Shown piece after piece: positions 1-8,482 of a stretch of DNA of 64,000 bases. The DNA comes from a virus: positions 43,402 through 107,401 of the IMG/VR virus record IMGVR_UViG_3300032053_000016; one strand, given 5' to 3'. Below the pieces are notes generated by a model that saw nothing but the letters and a program-made list of their open reading frames with translations, did no database searches and was not told the origin of the DNA. The translations under genes were made by a program, and so were the position numbers. Position 1 is the first letter of the stretch; every line of letters starts with the position of its first letter.

Positions 1-292
1 TGGGATCCACGAGTTGAGAAGCGATGATCGCTGCGATCGGGTCTGTTTCGAACCAGAAGACAGGCTCGGTCGTCAAAGTCGTGATGTTGAATATCGTTGG
101 ACCTGGGATCGGCGGGAGTGGAAAGAGTGAGTTGAAGATCTTCGTTGACGGAGATCCTCCTTGCCCATTTGCGTTGCCACTCAACAGAAGCGCAACAACC
201 TCTTCGATGTACTTGTCCTTCGCCGTCTTCGTCAGTTTGCCGTCTTTCAGCAATCCAACTCCAGTGAGGATAGGACCGTAGACTTTTGCCAT
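1..292 (-). CDS. Virion-type protein, 3' end outside window
   Basis: The ATG start is at 292 and the reading frame stays open to base 1, so 97 residues of the N-terminus are visible and the C-terminus is missing. The visible part is Gly/Pro-rich in the middle (about residues 40-60) and then runs into a hydrophobic/aromatic stretch (EPVFWFETDP) followed by a predicted helix. This resembles short virion proteins of T4-like marine phages, but I cannot assign a named family. It lies 2 bases downstream of the 295-1683 virion gene on the same strand, which suggests co-transcription. The gene is clearly real; its function is an inference from position. Confidence 0.6.
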   Translation of the reverse strand, partial: MAKVYGPILTGVGLLKDGKLTKTAKDKYIEEVVALLLSGNANGQGGSPSTKIFNSLFPLPPIPGPTIFNITTLTTEPVFWFETDPIAAIIASQLVDP

Positions 293-294
293 TT

Positions 295-1683
295 CTACTT
301 GACCAACACCTTGCTGGCAAACGTCCCGTTCAACGCGTCAGCTCCACCTTGCGAGCCAAGCATCGTGTCGATGATCGGCGTGGCGGTGACCGATCCACCC
401 GCCCCCTTGTTGTTGACCCTCGTGCACAGGATCGCCTTGTCAGCGTCCTCACCACCCAGTAGAACAAGCCCGGTCTTCGCTGGCAACGCCACGATGTTTC
501 CATCCTTGATGAGGAACCCGGCGCATTCTGACTCTGGTGAGTCTGCCTTGGGTTGGACAAGGATCTTTGCTGTCTTTCGTGCGATCAGTCGGATGTGATC
601 GGTTTTGATGACCGTCGCGGGGCCCGGCTTCTCCTTGCTGGAGAAGTTGATCTCGAAGTTCCCGTCGGCGTCCGTGTTCATCGAAACGTACATCCTTGAC
701 AGATCAAGCGCGAAATCGGGATCGCCTTCTTCTTTGTTCTCGTCTGCTTTTCGTTTCGATCCTTCCTTCTTTCCAAGCGTGTTGGTCACTTCTTTGGGTG
801 CTGTCTTCTTGGAGCTGCCACGTCCCGCGACGATGTCGATGGTACCAGCAAGACCCTTCGCATCTTTGTCAGGCTTCCCTTTGACACGTTTGCCTTTGGG
901 TGTGGATTCGAACTCAGCTGTGCGTCCAACACGGTCAGTGCCGAGCACGATGAGCGTGTTGTTTGAACCCTGAAAGGCTGTGTCTCCTGGGCGTTTTCGG
1001 TAACGTGGGACCAGCTCATGATCTGCCACCTTGCCCGAGTCAGAGTCTTTCAGCAACTTCTCGTACGCCTTGGCGTCTGTGTCAGACGAGCTTGCGCCCA
1101 CATTGGTAGTCTCAACCTTCCCATCGCGCACGAACGTTGGCCCGTTGTCAAACCCTGGTTTTGGATCTGCTGATCCTTCGTACTTCTCGGCTGTGTCTTT
1201 TGCGCGTTCGGACACGTGGAACTTCCGGTCCGCGTGTGTGTGGTTGAGGTCGTCAACATGTCTTGGTTCCGAGATCCTGCACATCCAGAAACCGTGGTCG
1301 ATGGATTTTTCCTGCTCAAAGAACGCCCAAACATGTTCTCCAGCTTGCGCTGGCAACATGATGTGTGGCGGAAAGAACGGAAAGAGGTAGTGGTGACGTT
1401 CGTGACCGCCGGCTGACTCGTTCACCACACGCGCGATGACCGTGTTTGGAGGCATCTGCTTGAGGAACGCCGCCTCAGTGAGGCCGTACTTCCCCTGGAT
1501 GTCTTTGATTCGATCGTCGTCGAGCTCCTGTGGATCGAATATGACTTCATCGACGAGGAAACGTTTCAAAAAACGATCACCGCCAAGCGTTCCAGCTCCA
1601 AGAGCCATGGCGCCAAGTACAGAGCCAACTCGACCCTCAGCGGCTGCGGATGTCGCACTGTTTCCGGCGCTTCTATTCGTCAT
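295..1683 (-). CDS. Putative baseplate/tail virion protein with OB-fold-like N-terminal region
   Basis: This is a 462-residue protein with an ATG start that overlaps the upstream stop (ATGA at 1680-1683). The N-terminus has a Gly/Ala-rich stretch. Residues about 75-145 contain an Arg-Val-Val/Phe-Pro-Phe-Phe segment and a 'GEHVWAFFE' strand that recall the OB-fold domain of gp5-type baseplate hub proteins. A 'GSNNTLIVLGTDR' motif follows at about 240-252. The centre is rich in Lys/Asp/Glu, and the C-terminal 130 residues are beta-rich. I see no lysozyme domain. Structural role is inferred from composition, the OB-like segment and the neighbouring virion-type gene; 'baseplate' is tentative. Confidence 0.55.
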   Translation of the reverse strand: MTNRSAGNSATSAAAEGRVGSVLGAMALGAGTLGGDRFLKRFLVDEVIFDPQELDDDRIKDIQGKYGLTEAAFLKQMPPNTVIARVVNESAGGHERHHYLFPFFPPHIMLPAQAGEHVWAFFEQEKSIDHGFWMCRISEPRHVDDLNHTHADRKFHVSERAKDTAEKYEGSADPKPGFDNGPTFVRDGKVETTNVGASSSDTDAKAYEKLLKDSDSGKVADHELVPRYRKRPGDTAFQGSNNTLIVLGTDRVGRTAEFESTPKGKRVKGKPDKDAKGLAGTIDIVAGRGSSKKTAPKEVTNTLGKKEGSKRKADENKEEGDPDFALDLSRMYVSMNTDADGNFEINFSSKEKPGPATVIKTDHIRLIARKTAKILVQPKADSPESECAGFLIKDGNIVALPAKTGLVLLGGEDADKAILCTRVNNKGAGGSVTATPIIDTMLGSQGGADALNGTFASKVLVK

Positions 1684-2063
1684 CGTTTCTTGCCGATCTT
1701 TGTCGGTTCTTCCGCGAACTTGTCGTAGAGTGCATCCGCCGAGATCTCGCCGGTGTCAGCTTGATTCTCAAGGGCTGCGTTGACTAGCTCAGCCAGTTTG
1801 AGCAGCTGATCGTTCGCTCGACTCATTCTCTCGATGTACTTCGCGATGTTTGGCCCATGCAAGGCGTGTTGCTGTGCATCATCGGACACAAACCCTGACA
1901 GGTGCGTGTACATCTGGAAAGCGTAGTCACGATCCTGCAAGGCGTTGGTGTAGATGTCCTGCCACAGGATCTTGCGTTTGTCCTGTAGCGAGGTGATAGA
2001 GTCGAGAAGGTCCTTGAACCCTGCGATCTTCACGTTGATTGCTTCGTTGATTGTCGTTCCCAC
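1680..2063 (-). CDS. Conserved-looking helical protein, function unknown
   Basis: This 127-residue protein starts with GTG at 2063 and overlaps the next gene by ATGA. It is almost entirely helical with regularly spaced hydrophobics and no Cys, which suggests a small assembly or chaperone-type protein. I do not recognise the family. It sits between the sigma factor and a large virion protein and is probably co-transcribed with them. Confidence 0.6.
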   Translation of the reverse strand: MGTTINEAINVKIAGFKDLLDSITSLQDKRKILWQDIYTNALQDRDYAFQMYTHLSGFVSDDAQQHALHGPNIAKYIERMSRANDQLLKLAELVNAALENQADTGEISADALYDKFAEEPTKIGKKR

Positions 2064-2084
2064 GAGACTAAGGTAACACCTTGC

Positions 2085-2846
2085 TCAGAGATCGAGGATC
2101 CCGATTCGTTCAAGACGGTAACGTCTTTTGATAGACTGGAGCGCAGTTGTGAGTTGCTTGGATGTGAGCCCTGACAGTTCTCGCAAGTAAAGCAGGATTC
2201 CGCTCTTGTTTAGGATGTCAGGAGCGTTGTGACCGTTCACGAGCTCGAACAGACGTGAGATCGAATCGATGCACAAGATCTCGTTTGGGTTGGTTGTCTC
2301 ATGACGTAGTTCCCCCAACATGGCAACGATCTTCCTTGATATGATCCCGTCTGGTCGATTCTCATCCTCAAACACACGCTGAGAATCCTCCATGATTTGA
2401 GACTCGAACGGCGCGATCTGATCCTCGTCGTCGATGGAGATGAGTCTTCTAGCCTTGGTGTTCTTCTGCTTCGTACGGATGATGAGCCAGTTCTTGGCAA
2501 CGACGTTGAAATACGAGAAGGCATTTGTTCCTCTCGTTGAGTCAAACTTGTGAATGGTCTCAAAGAGAAAATGCACACAATCGAACTTCAACTCTTCAGA
2601 AGTCTCATTTGCTGCCGTGAAACGATGGATGTTGACAAGGTTGTCAACCAACGCTGTGAACGCTGGTGAGATCCTTGCCACGTAGACGATGTCACGTGCC
2701 TTCTTATCCTCGCCTAGCCCTTGGTACTCGACGATCGCGGCTTGCGTGTCAGCATTGAAGTACATGCGAGACGGATCGGTCTTGCCCGGTTTCCGCTTGA
2801 TCTTCGGTCGTGGCAACGTGGATTTTTCATTCTTGATCGGTGTCAC
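2085..2846 (-). CDS. T4 gp55-type late-transcription sigma factor
   Basis: Residues about 86-122 match sigma-70 region 2 as found in phage late sigma factors: 'IHKFDSTRGTNAFSYFNVVA' followed by KNWLI, where the KFD-x-RG-x-AFSYFN-AKNWLI pattern is the family signature. The family (T4 gp55) binds host RNA polymerase core and directs late promoters together with the sliding clamp. At 253 residues it is longer than T4 gp55 (about 185), with a basic N-terminal extension (residues 1-27) and a helical C-terminus. The start is GTG at 2846, overlapping the upstream gene by 20 bases. An ATG at codon 28 is an alternative start. Late-promoter use here is inferred; I saw no TATAAATA boxes by eye. Confidence 0.85.
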   Translation of the reverse strand: MTPIKNEKSTLPRPKIKRKPGKTDPSRMYFNADTQAAIVEYQGLGEDKKARDIVYVARISPAFTALVDNLVNIHRFTAANETSEELKFDCVHFLFETIHKFDSTRGTNAFSYFNVVAKNWLIIRTKQKNTKARRLISIDDEDQIAPFESQIMEDSQRVFEDENRPDGIISRKIVAMLGELRHETTNPNEILCIDSISRLFELVNGHNAPDILNKSGILLYLRELSGLTSKQLTTALQSIKRRYRLERIGILDL

Positions 2847-3153
2847 TTGTTGGAACCTTCTCTTCTTCTTCGGTATTCCAACTTTGAGCGAGGCGAATTG
2901 CCACAGTCATAAGGCTGGCGTGAACTCGCTTGAGCTCGTTGTGAATCTGTAACACTCTGGCATCGTTTGCCGCCAATGGCATGTCAAGGATCTTTCCAAC
3001 CACGATGTGAGCCGTGTTGATCGTGTCAAGACATGCTTCAACGGCTAAACCACCGGCATAGGCCGTGTTGTTGATCTTCAACGCTCGAAGTGTGATCAAC
3101 ACGTTACCGGTGATGCTCGCTATCAACAGAAGAGACAAGATAACGACGATCAT
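2827..3153 (-). CDS. Small membrane-anchored protein
   Basis: This 108-residue protein starts at ATG 3153, overlapping the upstream glycosyltransferase by ATGA. Residues 2-23 are a strong hydrophobic segment (IVVILSLLLIASITGNVLI), either a signal anchor or one membrane helix. The remainder is soluble, helical and ends in an acidic tail. The topology is that of an N-anchored protein with a helical domain. I do not recognise the family. Its position between the sigma factor and glycan genes gives no firm hint of function. Confidence 0.6.
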   Translation of the reverse strand: MIVVILSLLLIASITGNVLITLRALKINNTAYAGGLAVEACLDTINTAHIVVGKILDMPLAANDARVLQIHNELKRVHASLMTVAIRLAQSWNTEEEEKVPTSDTDQE

Positions 3154-4349
3154 CCGCCCACCTTCATGAGCACATCATCAAAAACAGCGCTCCAAGCGTT
3201 AGCGATAGCATCTTGACTGTATTTTGCTCGAATCTTCACGCCGAGATCCTTAGCCCACTCACGTGGGATGCTGCACGACGTGTGAAACTTGCGTACGCGT
3301 CGTCTGAAATCTGATTCAGAGACCTCAGCCCACTTCGCTCCGCGTGGGAAGATCTTGTCGTCTGCACGTTCCTTGGGGATCGTCGCCAACGTGCATGGAA
3401 GGTCCACGTAACGCCCAAGACCGAGAAACTCGGTGTGCGCTGACCAACCTGTCGCGATGACGGGCAGATCACACGCAGCTGCCTCCAGTAGTGGCAACCC
3501 AAAGCCTTCACCGCGTGTCGCGCTGACCAGCGCTTTGACGTTCGGGTGACGATACAGTGCAGCGACGGCATGATCGTCAAGGTCGCCGTGCACAAGGTGA
3601 AGCTCTGGAAGCTTCTTCTTCGTGCGTGAAGTAACATCGTTGACAATGTTTCGAACCGTGTTCTCCGTGTGATACGCGTCGAACGTGGTGCTACGACCCT
3701 GATTCGTCTTCAAAAGGATGCCAACGTCTTTGTCGTCGGCGAACTCCTCAAGCAGCCAACGTATCGTGTTGTGCAAGTTCTTGCGATCGGCACGAGCGTT
3801 ATCTTGCCCTGTCATCTGCCCAAACACAAGAAACGTGAACAAGGGTAGCGGATCCAACGTTGAAGTGTCGATGTTTGCGTCAAGAAGCGCGCTCGGAAAA
3901 CTCTCAGCGATGACGTGTGCTTTTTCAACAGGAGCGGACCAACCAGCGTTCTTGAGACTGTTGAGCGCGTGCTTAGATGGCACAACAACATGATCCATAC
4001 TGTTACACGCTGTCACCCACTCAGGAACTGATTTGTCAGTTTCAACCGCAGCAGTGACACCAACGTTCACGGTCGCGAGCGTAGGGTTCCATTCATTTGG
4101 CAGCTGGAGTTGGAAGCTCACGTCAGCTTTTCTTGGCAGTGGCTTGCAGCGCATCGCGAGCGCGTTCACAAGCGGATCGCGATCGACGTTCGTGATCCAG
4201 GTCGTGTTCCCCCAATACAACGGCTCACAGTAAAGTTCGATAGAGTCAGCGGCGACGAGACGCATCAACCACTCGCCAATCTGACGTGCGTGCGTGCCGT
4301 ATCCCGACATTGTCAGGATGGGCGCGCGCAGGATGACGACGGGTTTCAC
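3150..4349 (-). CDS. GT4-type glycosyltransferase
   Basis: This GT-B fold glycosyltransferase transfers a sugar from a nucleotide donor with retention (family 4 chemistry). The N-terminal domain has the 'GYGTHARQ' glycine turn. The C-terminal domain has the family's E-x7-E donor-binding motif in 'EGFGLPLLEAAACDLPVI'. I place the start at GTG 4349 (399 residues), because it overlaps the upstream stop by GTGA as most genes here do; an in-frame ATG exists 21 bases further upstream. It is paired with another GT4 enzyme immediately upstream, so the two probably act on the same glycan. Donor and acceptor cannot be told. Confidence 0.85.
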   Translation of the reverse strand: MKPVVILRAPILTMSGYGTHARQIGEWLMRLVAADSIELYCEPLYWGNTTWITNVDRDPLVNALAMRCKPLPRKADVSFQLQLPNEWNPTLATVNVGVTAAVETDKSVPEWVTACNSMDHVVVPSKHALNSLKNAGWSAPVEKAHVIAESFPSALLDANIDTSTLDPLPLFTFLVFGQMTGQDNARADRKNLHNTIRWLLEEFADDKDVGILLKTNQGRSTTFDAYHTENTVRNIVNDVTSRTKKKLPELHLVHGDLDDHAVAALYRHPNVKALVSATRGEGFGLPLLEAAACDLPVIATGWSAHTEFLGLGRYVDLPCTLATIPKERADDKIFPRGAKWAEVSESDFRRRVRKFHTSCSIPREWAKDLGVKIRAKYSQDAIANAWSAVFDDVLMKVGG

Positions 4350-5599
4350 TTGATCACCTTCTTGGTCCAACGTGGTCGCCTAGAACGCCAGTTGGTGATC
4401 ACGTCATCCAACCCCTTGTCCCATGTCTTGATAAGGTTGTCCATGTCAAACTCCGTGTGAGCGTAACGCATCGCTTTGAGTCCCAACTCCTTACGAACAT
4501 CAGGCTCCATCTTGTACATCTGCCAGTAAGCATCGGCAACAGACTCTGGTTTGACGATGTCTTCCACGATGTACGGCGTGGATTGGCTGCCAACAAGTTT
4601 CTTGCAGTCGACTTCAAGCGGGATGCCGTTGAACGATCCGTCACGGTAATCAATGACTTGCCGCGTCATGCCTCCTGTCTTGTTGGCAATGATGGGCTTG
4701 CCGCACATCATCGCTTCAAGCGTTCCGAGCCCAAATCCTTCAGCGTACGAGATGTTGACGACCGCGTCCGAGATGTTGTAGAGCACACGCATGTCGTCGA
4801 GGTTGAGCTGCTCACGTGAGAACACAACGTTGTTGTTGAGCTTGAGGATGTCAAGGACATGCAACAGGTTAGGCCCTTCGAAATCGTTTGGATCGGTGTG
4901 CATCAACAGCGTTGCCTTCTGATGACCCTCTTCTTGCTGGAGTTTATCAAGGAACATTCGGAAAGACCACATCACATCTGCTGGACGCTTGCGGTGCGCG
5001 TTGCGGTTGACCCATGAAACGACAAAGTGATCTGAGCGGTCTGGCAGTAGACGGTTGCGATGCATCTGCTGCTCACCGACGGGAAGCGGGTAAAAGACGT
5101 CCTTCGGCAAGGCATGTGGAGCCCACTTGACCTTCTCATCGCCGAAGATCGGCTGCAGGAAGTCGTACGTTGGACGGTTGATGCAGAAGAACATGTCGAC
5201 GATGTCGTACACGTTCCTGTTGTAGAGCGGCGGGTACTCACACTGATCCCAGAGATGGTTGTACACGATGGGGCACACCTGGTGGATCTCGTCGTGCACT
5301 TCAAACATGTTCATGAAGAACCGAGGGTCGTTGAAGATCACGATGGCGTCTGGCTTTTCGGTCGCGAGGAGCTGCCGATAGAGATTCTTGTCGCCGAACC
5401 CATCGATCGGTTTCACGCAGACGTCGATTCCTGGGACCTGGACGACGTCGTAGTTCTCGTGTTTGATGGCCGCGCCAAGTTGGCAGATCTTGTACTTGTT
5501 GGTTGCGGCGAGCCCGCACGCGAGGTAGCGACTTTGCGTGCCGACTCCTGAACTTGCGAGGAGGTTATCACTGACTAGGACAATCTTCTTCTTTGTCAT
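4346..5599 (-). CDS. GT4-type glycosyltransferase
   Basis: This 417-residue GT-B glycosyltransferase shows the N-terminal 'SSGVGTQSRYLA' loop and the E-x7-E motif in 'EGFGLGTLEAMMCGKPII', with the following Asn-Lys-Thr-Gly-Gly turn. Length and domain order fit complete GT4 enzymes. It starts at ATG 5599 and overlaps the next GT4 gene by GTGA. The two glycosyltransferases stand apart from the main glycan block (10.5-38.4 kb) but belong to the same enzyme class. Sugar specificity is unknown. Confidence 0.87.
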   Translation of the reverse strand: MTKKKIVLVSDNLLASSGVGTQSRYLACGLAATNKYKICQLGAAIKHENYDVVQVPGIDVCVKPIDGFGDKNLYRQLLATEKPDAIVIFNDPRFFMNMFEVHDEIHQVCPIVYNHLWDQCEYPPLYNRNVYDIVDMFFCINRPTYDFLQPIFGDEKVKWAPHALPKDVFYPLPVGEQQMHRNRLLPDRSDHFVVSWVNRNAHRKRPADVMWSFRMFLDKLQQEEGHQKATLLMHTDPNDFEGPNLLHVLDILKLNNNVVFSREQLNLDDMRVLYNISDAVVNISYAEGFGLGTLEAMMCGKPIIANKTGGMTRQVIDYRDGSFNGIPLEVDCKKLVGSQSTPYIVEDIVKPESVADAYWQMYKMEPDVRKELGLKAMRYAHTEFDMDNLIKTWDKGLDDVITNWRSRRPRWTKKVIK

Positions 5600-5632
5600 A
5601 TCGCGCTGGTCCGGAATATAAGACGTTTTCGA

Positions 5633-5893
5633 TCAAGCCAAACGACGACGATCATTACAACACTCAAACGGCGTCGTCTGACGCTCCCACCAAGTGCTTA
5701 CTCGATTATCAAGTGTGCTAAGAAACGTGTGCACGTCACACTCAACACCATCAACATCCCCAGCCACCGTTTTGATCACGATGTACACGATACTGAACTT
5801 CTCAAATGGAGTGAGAGTTGGGTAATCGAACTCCCACGACTCACCTGTGCGGTCATGAATGGGTTTTCCGTCTGATAGTTTAGAGACACTCAT
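5633..5893 (-). CDS. Small protein of unknown function
   Basis: This is an 86-residue protein. I chose ATG 5893 because earlier in-frame starts would run into the nuclease gene that ends at 5917. The sequence contains a 'WEFDYPTLTPFEKFSIVY' segment and two adjacent Cys near the C-terminus. I recognise no family. Spacing (23 bases after the nuclease, 33 before the glycosyltransferase) fits the same transcription unit. Confidence 0.55.
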   Translation of the reverse strand: MSVSKLSDGKPIHDRTGESWEFDYPTLTPFEKFSIVYIVIKTVAGDVDGVECDVHTFLSTLDNRVSTWWERQTTPFECCNDRRRLA

Positions 5894-5916
5894 GCCGCTT
5901 AATTCATGTTGAGCGA

Positions 5917-6741
5917 TCACGGGCACCACTCCGTCTTCTTGTACTCGCAGTACTTGCAGTTCCACTCACTCTTGTTTTTGATAGCCATGCCACGTTTGAC
6001 GCTGCCGACGAAGTTGTTTAGGACAGTGAGCGTGCGTTTCGACGTCGTGGGGCCGACTGACACAGGGATGAAGCTGCAGAGTTTGCCGGCCTTCGCGGAT
6101 TTTACCGCGATGATGTACGCACATTTGATACGATCGTGTGGGATGTTCGCCTTCGCAGACCAGAAGTTCTTGTACAAGGAGAGCTGATACGTGACCTTGG
6201 GATCCATCAACTTTCGCTTGTCCCACGGTCTCGACGCGGTCTTCCAGTCGATGACCCAGAAGATGGTGCCGTGCTTCTTGTCTGGCACCTCGATGATGAG
6301 GTCGATGAACCCTTTGAAGGCTGTGTCAGCGTGCTGCGCAACATCCAGGATGATGGCCTCGTAGAGGTTGTCCTCTGTCTTGTGAAGCTTCCACTCAGGG
6401 AACTTTGCGTTGAGGAATCCCATCGCCTCGACGGACATCAGGATCGCGCGTTCAACGTTCGCCTCAGGGTCAAACTTCTCACGTTCCTTCGGATCGGTGA
6501 CACGCTCTAGTTCCTGCTTGACAACCCTCAAGATCTCAACACGGTCAGGCTCCTTGCCGTTCGCTCTAGCCTCAACACAGCTGTGGAACGCGGTCCCGAT
6601 GATAGTGGCAGTTCCACGCTTATCAAGATCGATCTTCTTGACATGTTTGAGCAAATGTCGGTAGCTGCAGGTCATCCAGTCACTCATTTCACTGTATGAC
6701 ACGTGCGGCTTCCCCGTGGGGAGATGTTTGTAATCGTTCAC
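5917..6741 (-). CDS. PD-(D/E)XK nuclease of the Cas4/RecB type with predicted Fe-S cluster
   Basis: The 274-residue protein has the family's order of motifs: an early Tyr-Ser-x-Met segment, 'GTAFH' (about 49-53), the catalytic Asp in 'GFIDLI' (about 144-149), 'VIDWKTA' (about 163-169) with the D-x-K pair, and 'QLSLYK' (about 186-191). Cys25 together with C262, C265 and C273 forms the four-cysteine pattern that holds a 4Fe-4S cluster in Cas4/AddB-type nucleases. The family cuts single- or double-stranded DNA ends in recombination or DNA processing. Start is GTG 6741. No cas genes are nearby, so a phage replication/recombination role is more likely than CRISPR adaptation. Confidence 0.85.
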   Translation of the reverse strand: MNDYKHLPTGKPHVSYSEMSDWMTCSYRHLLKHVKKIDLDKRGTATIIGTAFHSCVEARANGKEPDRVEILRVVKQELERVTDPKEREKFDPEANVERAILMSVEAMGFLNAKFPEWKLHKTEDNLYEAIILDVAQHADTAFKGFIDLIIEVPDKKHGTIFWVIDWKTASRPWDKRKLMDPKVTYQLSLYKNFWSAKANIPHDRIKCAYIIAVKSAKAGKLCSFIPVSVGPTTSKRTLTVLNNFVGSVKRGMAIKNKSEWNCKYCEYKKTEWCP

Positions 6742-6851
6742 GTAGTGAAGCTAACACTCTCACCAGAAACGGTCAGGTAGGTATGACGTGATGACGCTCT
6801 CGTTACTATTGTCTTGTGACGTCACTGTCAAACGTCTGAATAGCTAAGAAC
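6742..6851. promoter_or_regulatory. Divergent intergenic control region
   Basis: These 110 bases separate the minus-strand nuclease operon from the plus-strand tagged-protein pair, so both promoters should lie here or just inside the genes. It contains a perfect 10-base palindrome GTGACGTCAC at about 6818-6827 and TACTAT as a weak -10-like hexamer shortly before it. I cannot define a full promoter. The palindrome is a candidate operator. Confidence 0.35.
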
Positions 6852-7331
6852 ATGCTCACACGCGCGAAGTTGAACACCCTGGTGGAACGTGTTGTCAGAC
6901 GTCTAAGCGAGGCAGTCCCGCCGCCGGCGACCGCTAAGGCAGGAAACTTCCGCTACAACGCAGCTGGCGAATCCATTCCAGACGAGCAGTCGGCGACGAG
7001 CCCCACGACAGGCACGACCCCCACACAGATGCCACCGACGCAGCATCCACCGACCATGCCGGCCGCGAGAAGCACGACGCAGCAGCAGGCCGACGCGGAG
7101 ACGCAAGGCAGCACAATCAGTCGCAACCCGATGGCGCGTCCAAACACACAGAAGACCAACAAGGTCAACAACATCAAGAAGGCGCTCGACGCTCAAGGGT
7201 ACACCGCGGATCCTGCCAAAGCGAAGCATGTGACACAAAGCCTCAACGCTTGGTACGATCAGCTCGATCCGTCTGACGCTCTCGTGGCGACCGCAGACGA
7301 GCTTGCCTTGCGATTCGCTGGCGAGGGATGA
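6852..7331 (+). CDS. Pro/Thr-rich protein with N-terminal (L/I)xE helix tag
   Basis: This 159-residue protein has three parts. The first is a basic amphipathic helix (residues 1-21, ending RRLSEA, with an L-S-E triplet). The second is a low-complexity Pro/Thr/Gln/Ala linker (about 22-95). The third is a C-terminal helical domain (about 100-159). The first part resembles T4 capsid-targeting peptides cut by the prohead protease after (L/I)-x-E, so it may be a packaged head protein (inference). The same build is seen in the 40257-41225 gene. It overlaps the kinase-like gene by ATGA, so the two are translationally coupled. No enzyme motif is visible. Confidence 0.6.
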   Translation: MLTRAKLNTLVERVVRRLSEAVPPPATAKAGNFRYNAAGESIPDEQSATSPTTGTTPTQMPPTQHPPTMPAARSTTQQQADAETQGSTISRNPMARPNTQKTNKVNNIKKALDAQGYTADPAKAKHVTQSLNAWYDQLDPSDALVATADELALRFAGEG

Positions 7332-8284
7332 GACTCCTCCGAGCTCTCGTCAGAGGCATGCTTCTCGAGGACGAGGACATGCTCAAGAAATGGGCGCTGA
7401 CGAGCGGCACCCCAGTCGAGCATGAGCTTGCGAAGAAGGGCATCGTCCCGATCCAGCACGGCGCTGAGCAGACATCCAAATTGGGTAGTGGCAGAACAAA
7501 CACGGTGTTGGACGTCATTTACAAGGGACGTCGAGCGGTGGCCAGGATGTCTGAAGATATGGATGAGCTGGACAAAATGGTCAATTTTGTCTCAAAAGCG
7601 AACTCTCTTCCAGCAAAGTATCGCAAGCATTTTCCCAAAATTCTCACGACATTCGATCTCGAGATCGAATCAGAACACAGCATCGAGTACTACTACGGAG
7701 CAGTCGTTGAACAGTTGGATCCCATGCCGCCGGGTCTTGAGTTTGACTTAGACCATCAGAGTCTTGTAGGCAATTTGCAGCGTTCGCGAGCGAGCGCCGT
7801 GTTGAACAACCACAAGCTTGTTGAAGACATTGCTGACGATGCGACTGACATCAAAGATGTTCGTGACGAACTCATCACGATGTATGAACTTGACATCAGA
7901 GGGAAGCTTCTATCGTTTGTTGGCAAACCCATCAACGACTTCGATGAGTACCTCGTTGGTGTGATCGACAAGCATGCTGATGGAAGAAAATTCAACAGAG
8001 CTTACTACAAGTTTGGACGCGGGTTGCTCACGGCGTTGAGAGGCGCCACGATCCCACATGAACCAACATCGTCTAGAGCAGAGAAGCAGGTTGCGATCGG
8101 GCATCCTTCGAGGAAGGTTCGTGAATTCTATGAGTTCCTTGAAGCCCTAAAGAACGCAGGCATGGAGTGGTCTGACCTACACACTGGCAACTTCATGGTT
8201 CGACGCGAAACAGGCGACTTCGTCGTCGTCGATCCAGGTGATTTCCTAGATCTACGTGGTGAAGCTCGTGAACAGTCGTGGTGA
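7328..8284 (+). CDS. Protein-kinase-fold protein with N-terminal (L/I)xE tag
   Basis: The 318-residue protein shows kinase-like landmarks. A glycine loop 'LGSGRTN' lies at about 52-58, followed by an 'AVARM' strand where kinases carry the ATP-binding Lys (here Arg). A hinge-like 'YYYGAVVEQL' lies at about 121-130, a catalytic loop 'SDLHTGN' at about 282-288, and a metal-binding 'VVVDPGDF' at about 299-306. Together these fit the protein-kinase/aminoglycoside-phosphotransferase superfamily, though the replaced Lys leaves activity uncertain. Residues 1-16 form a basic helix ending LLEDE, an LxE triplet like T4 capsid-targeting peptides. It may be packaged and injected like T4 Alt (inference). 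The substrate is unknown. Confidence 0.65.
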   Translation: MRLLRALVRGMLLEDEDMLKKWALTSGTPVEHELAKKGIVPIQHGAEQTSKLGSGRTNTVLDVIYKGRRAVARMSEDMDELDKMVNFVSKANSLPAKYRKHFPKILTTFDLEIESEHSIEYYYGAVVEQLDPMPPGLEFDLDHQSLVGNLQRSRASAVLNNHKLVEDIADDATDIKDVRDELITMYELDIRGKLLSFVGKPINDFDEYLVGVIDKHADGRKFNRAYYKFGRGLLTALRGATIPHEPTSSRAEKQVAIGHPSRKVREFYEFLEALKNAGMEWSDLHTGNFMVRRETGDFVVVDPGDFLDLRGEAREQSW

Positions 8285-8287
8285 TCT

Positions 8288-8482
8288 TCAGCGGAACGTA
8301 GCCTTGACAACCTTGCTGTTCTCGATCTCCACACAGACTCTGTCTGTGCGTTCATCTTCGGGGTAGGAGAGGAACGGCACACCGTCGACGCTGATGAGCC
8401 GGAAGAGCATGTTCTTCAGTTCGGCCACGTCCTGCGCACGCTTCTTAGACATCCCAACGAAATCAACGATCGGTGTGGTCAT
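8288..8482 (-). CDS. Small protein of unknown function
   Basis: This is a 64-residue protein with an ATG start overlapping the phosphatase stop by ATGA. It has a helix-rich N-terminal half and a beta-strand pattern at the end (DRVCVEIENSKVVKATF). It ends 3 bases from the stop of the converging kinase-like gene. No family is recognised, and no terminator hairpin is visible at the convergence point. Confidence 0.55.
   Translation of the reverse strand: MTTPIVDFVGMSKKRAQDVAELKNMLFRLISVDGVPFLSYPEDERTDRVCVEIENSKVVKATFR

Noticed and set aside
161-598. Open frames on the plus strand at the start of the window
   Set aside because: They overlap convincing minus-strand virion genes that have coupled starts and stops; composition is typical of antisense shadow.
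5917-6741. CRISPR-associated Cas4
   Set aside because: The fold and Fe-S cysteines fit Cas4, but there is no repeat-spacer array and no other cas gene in the window.
8276-8292. Terminator between the converging genes
   Set aside because: Only 3 bases separate the two stop codons, and I see no GC hairpin followed by T residues.
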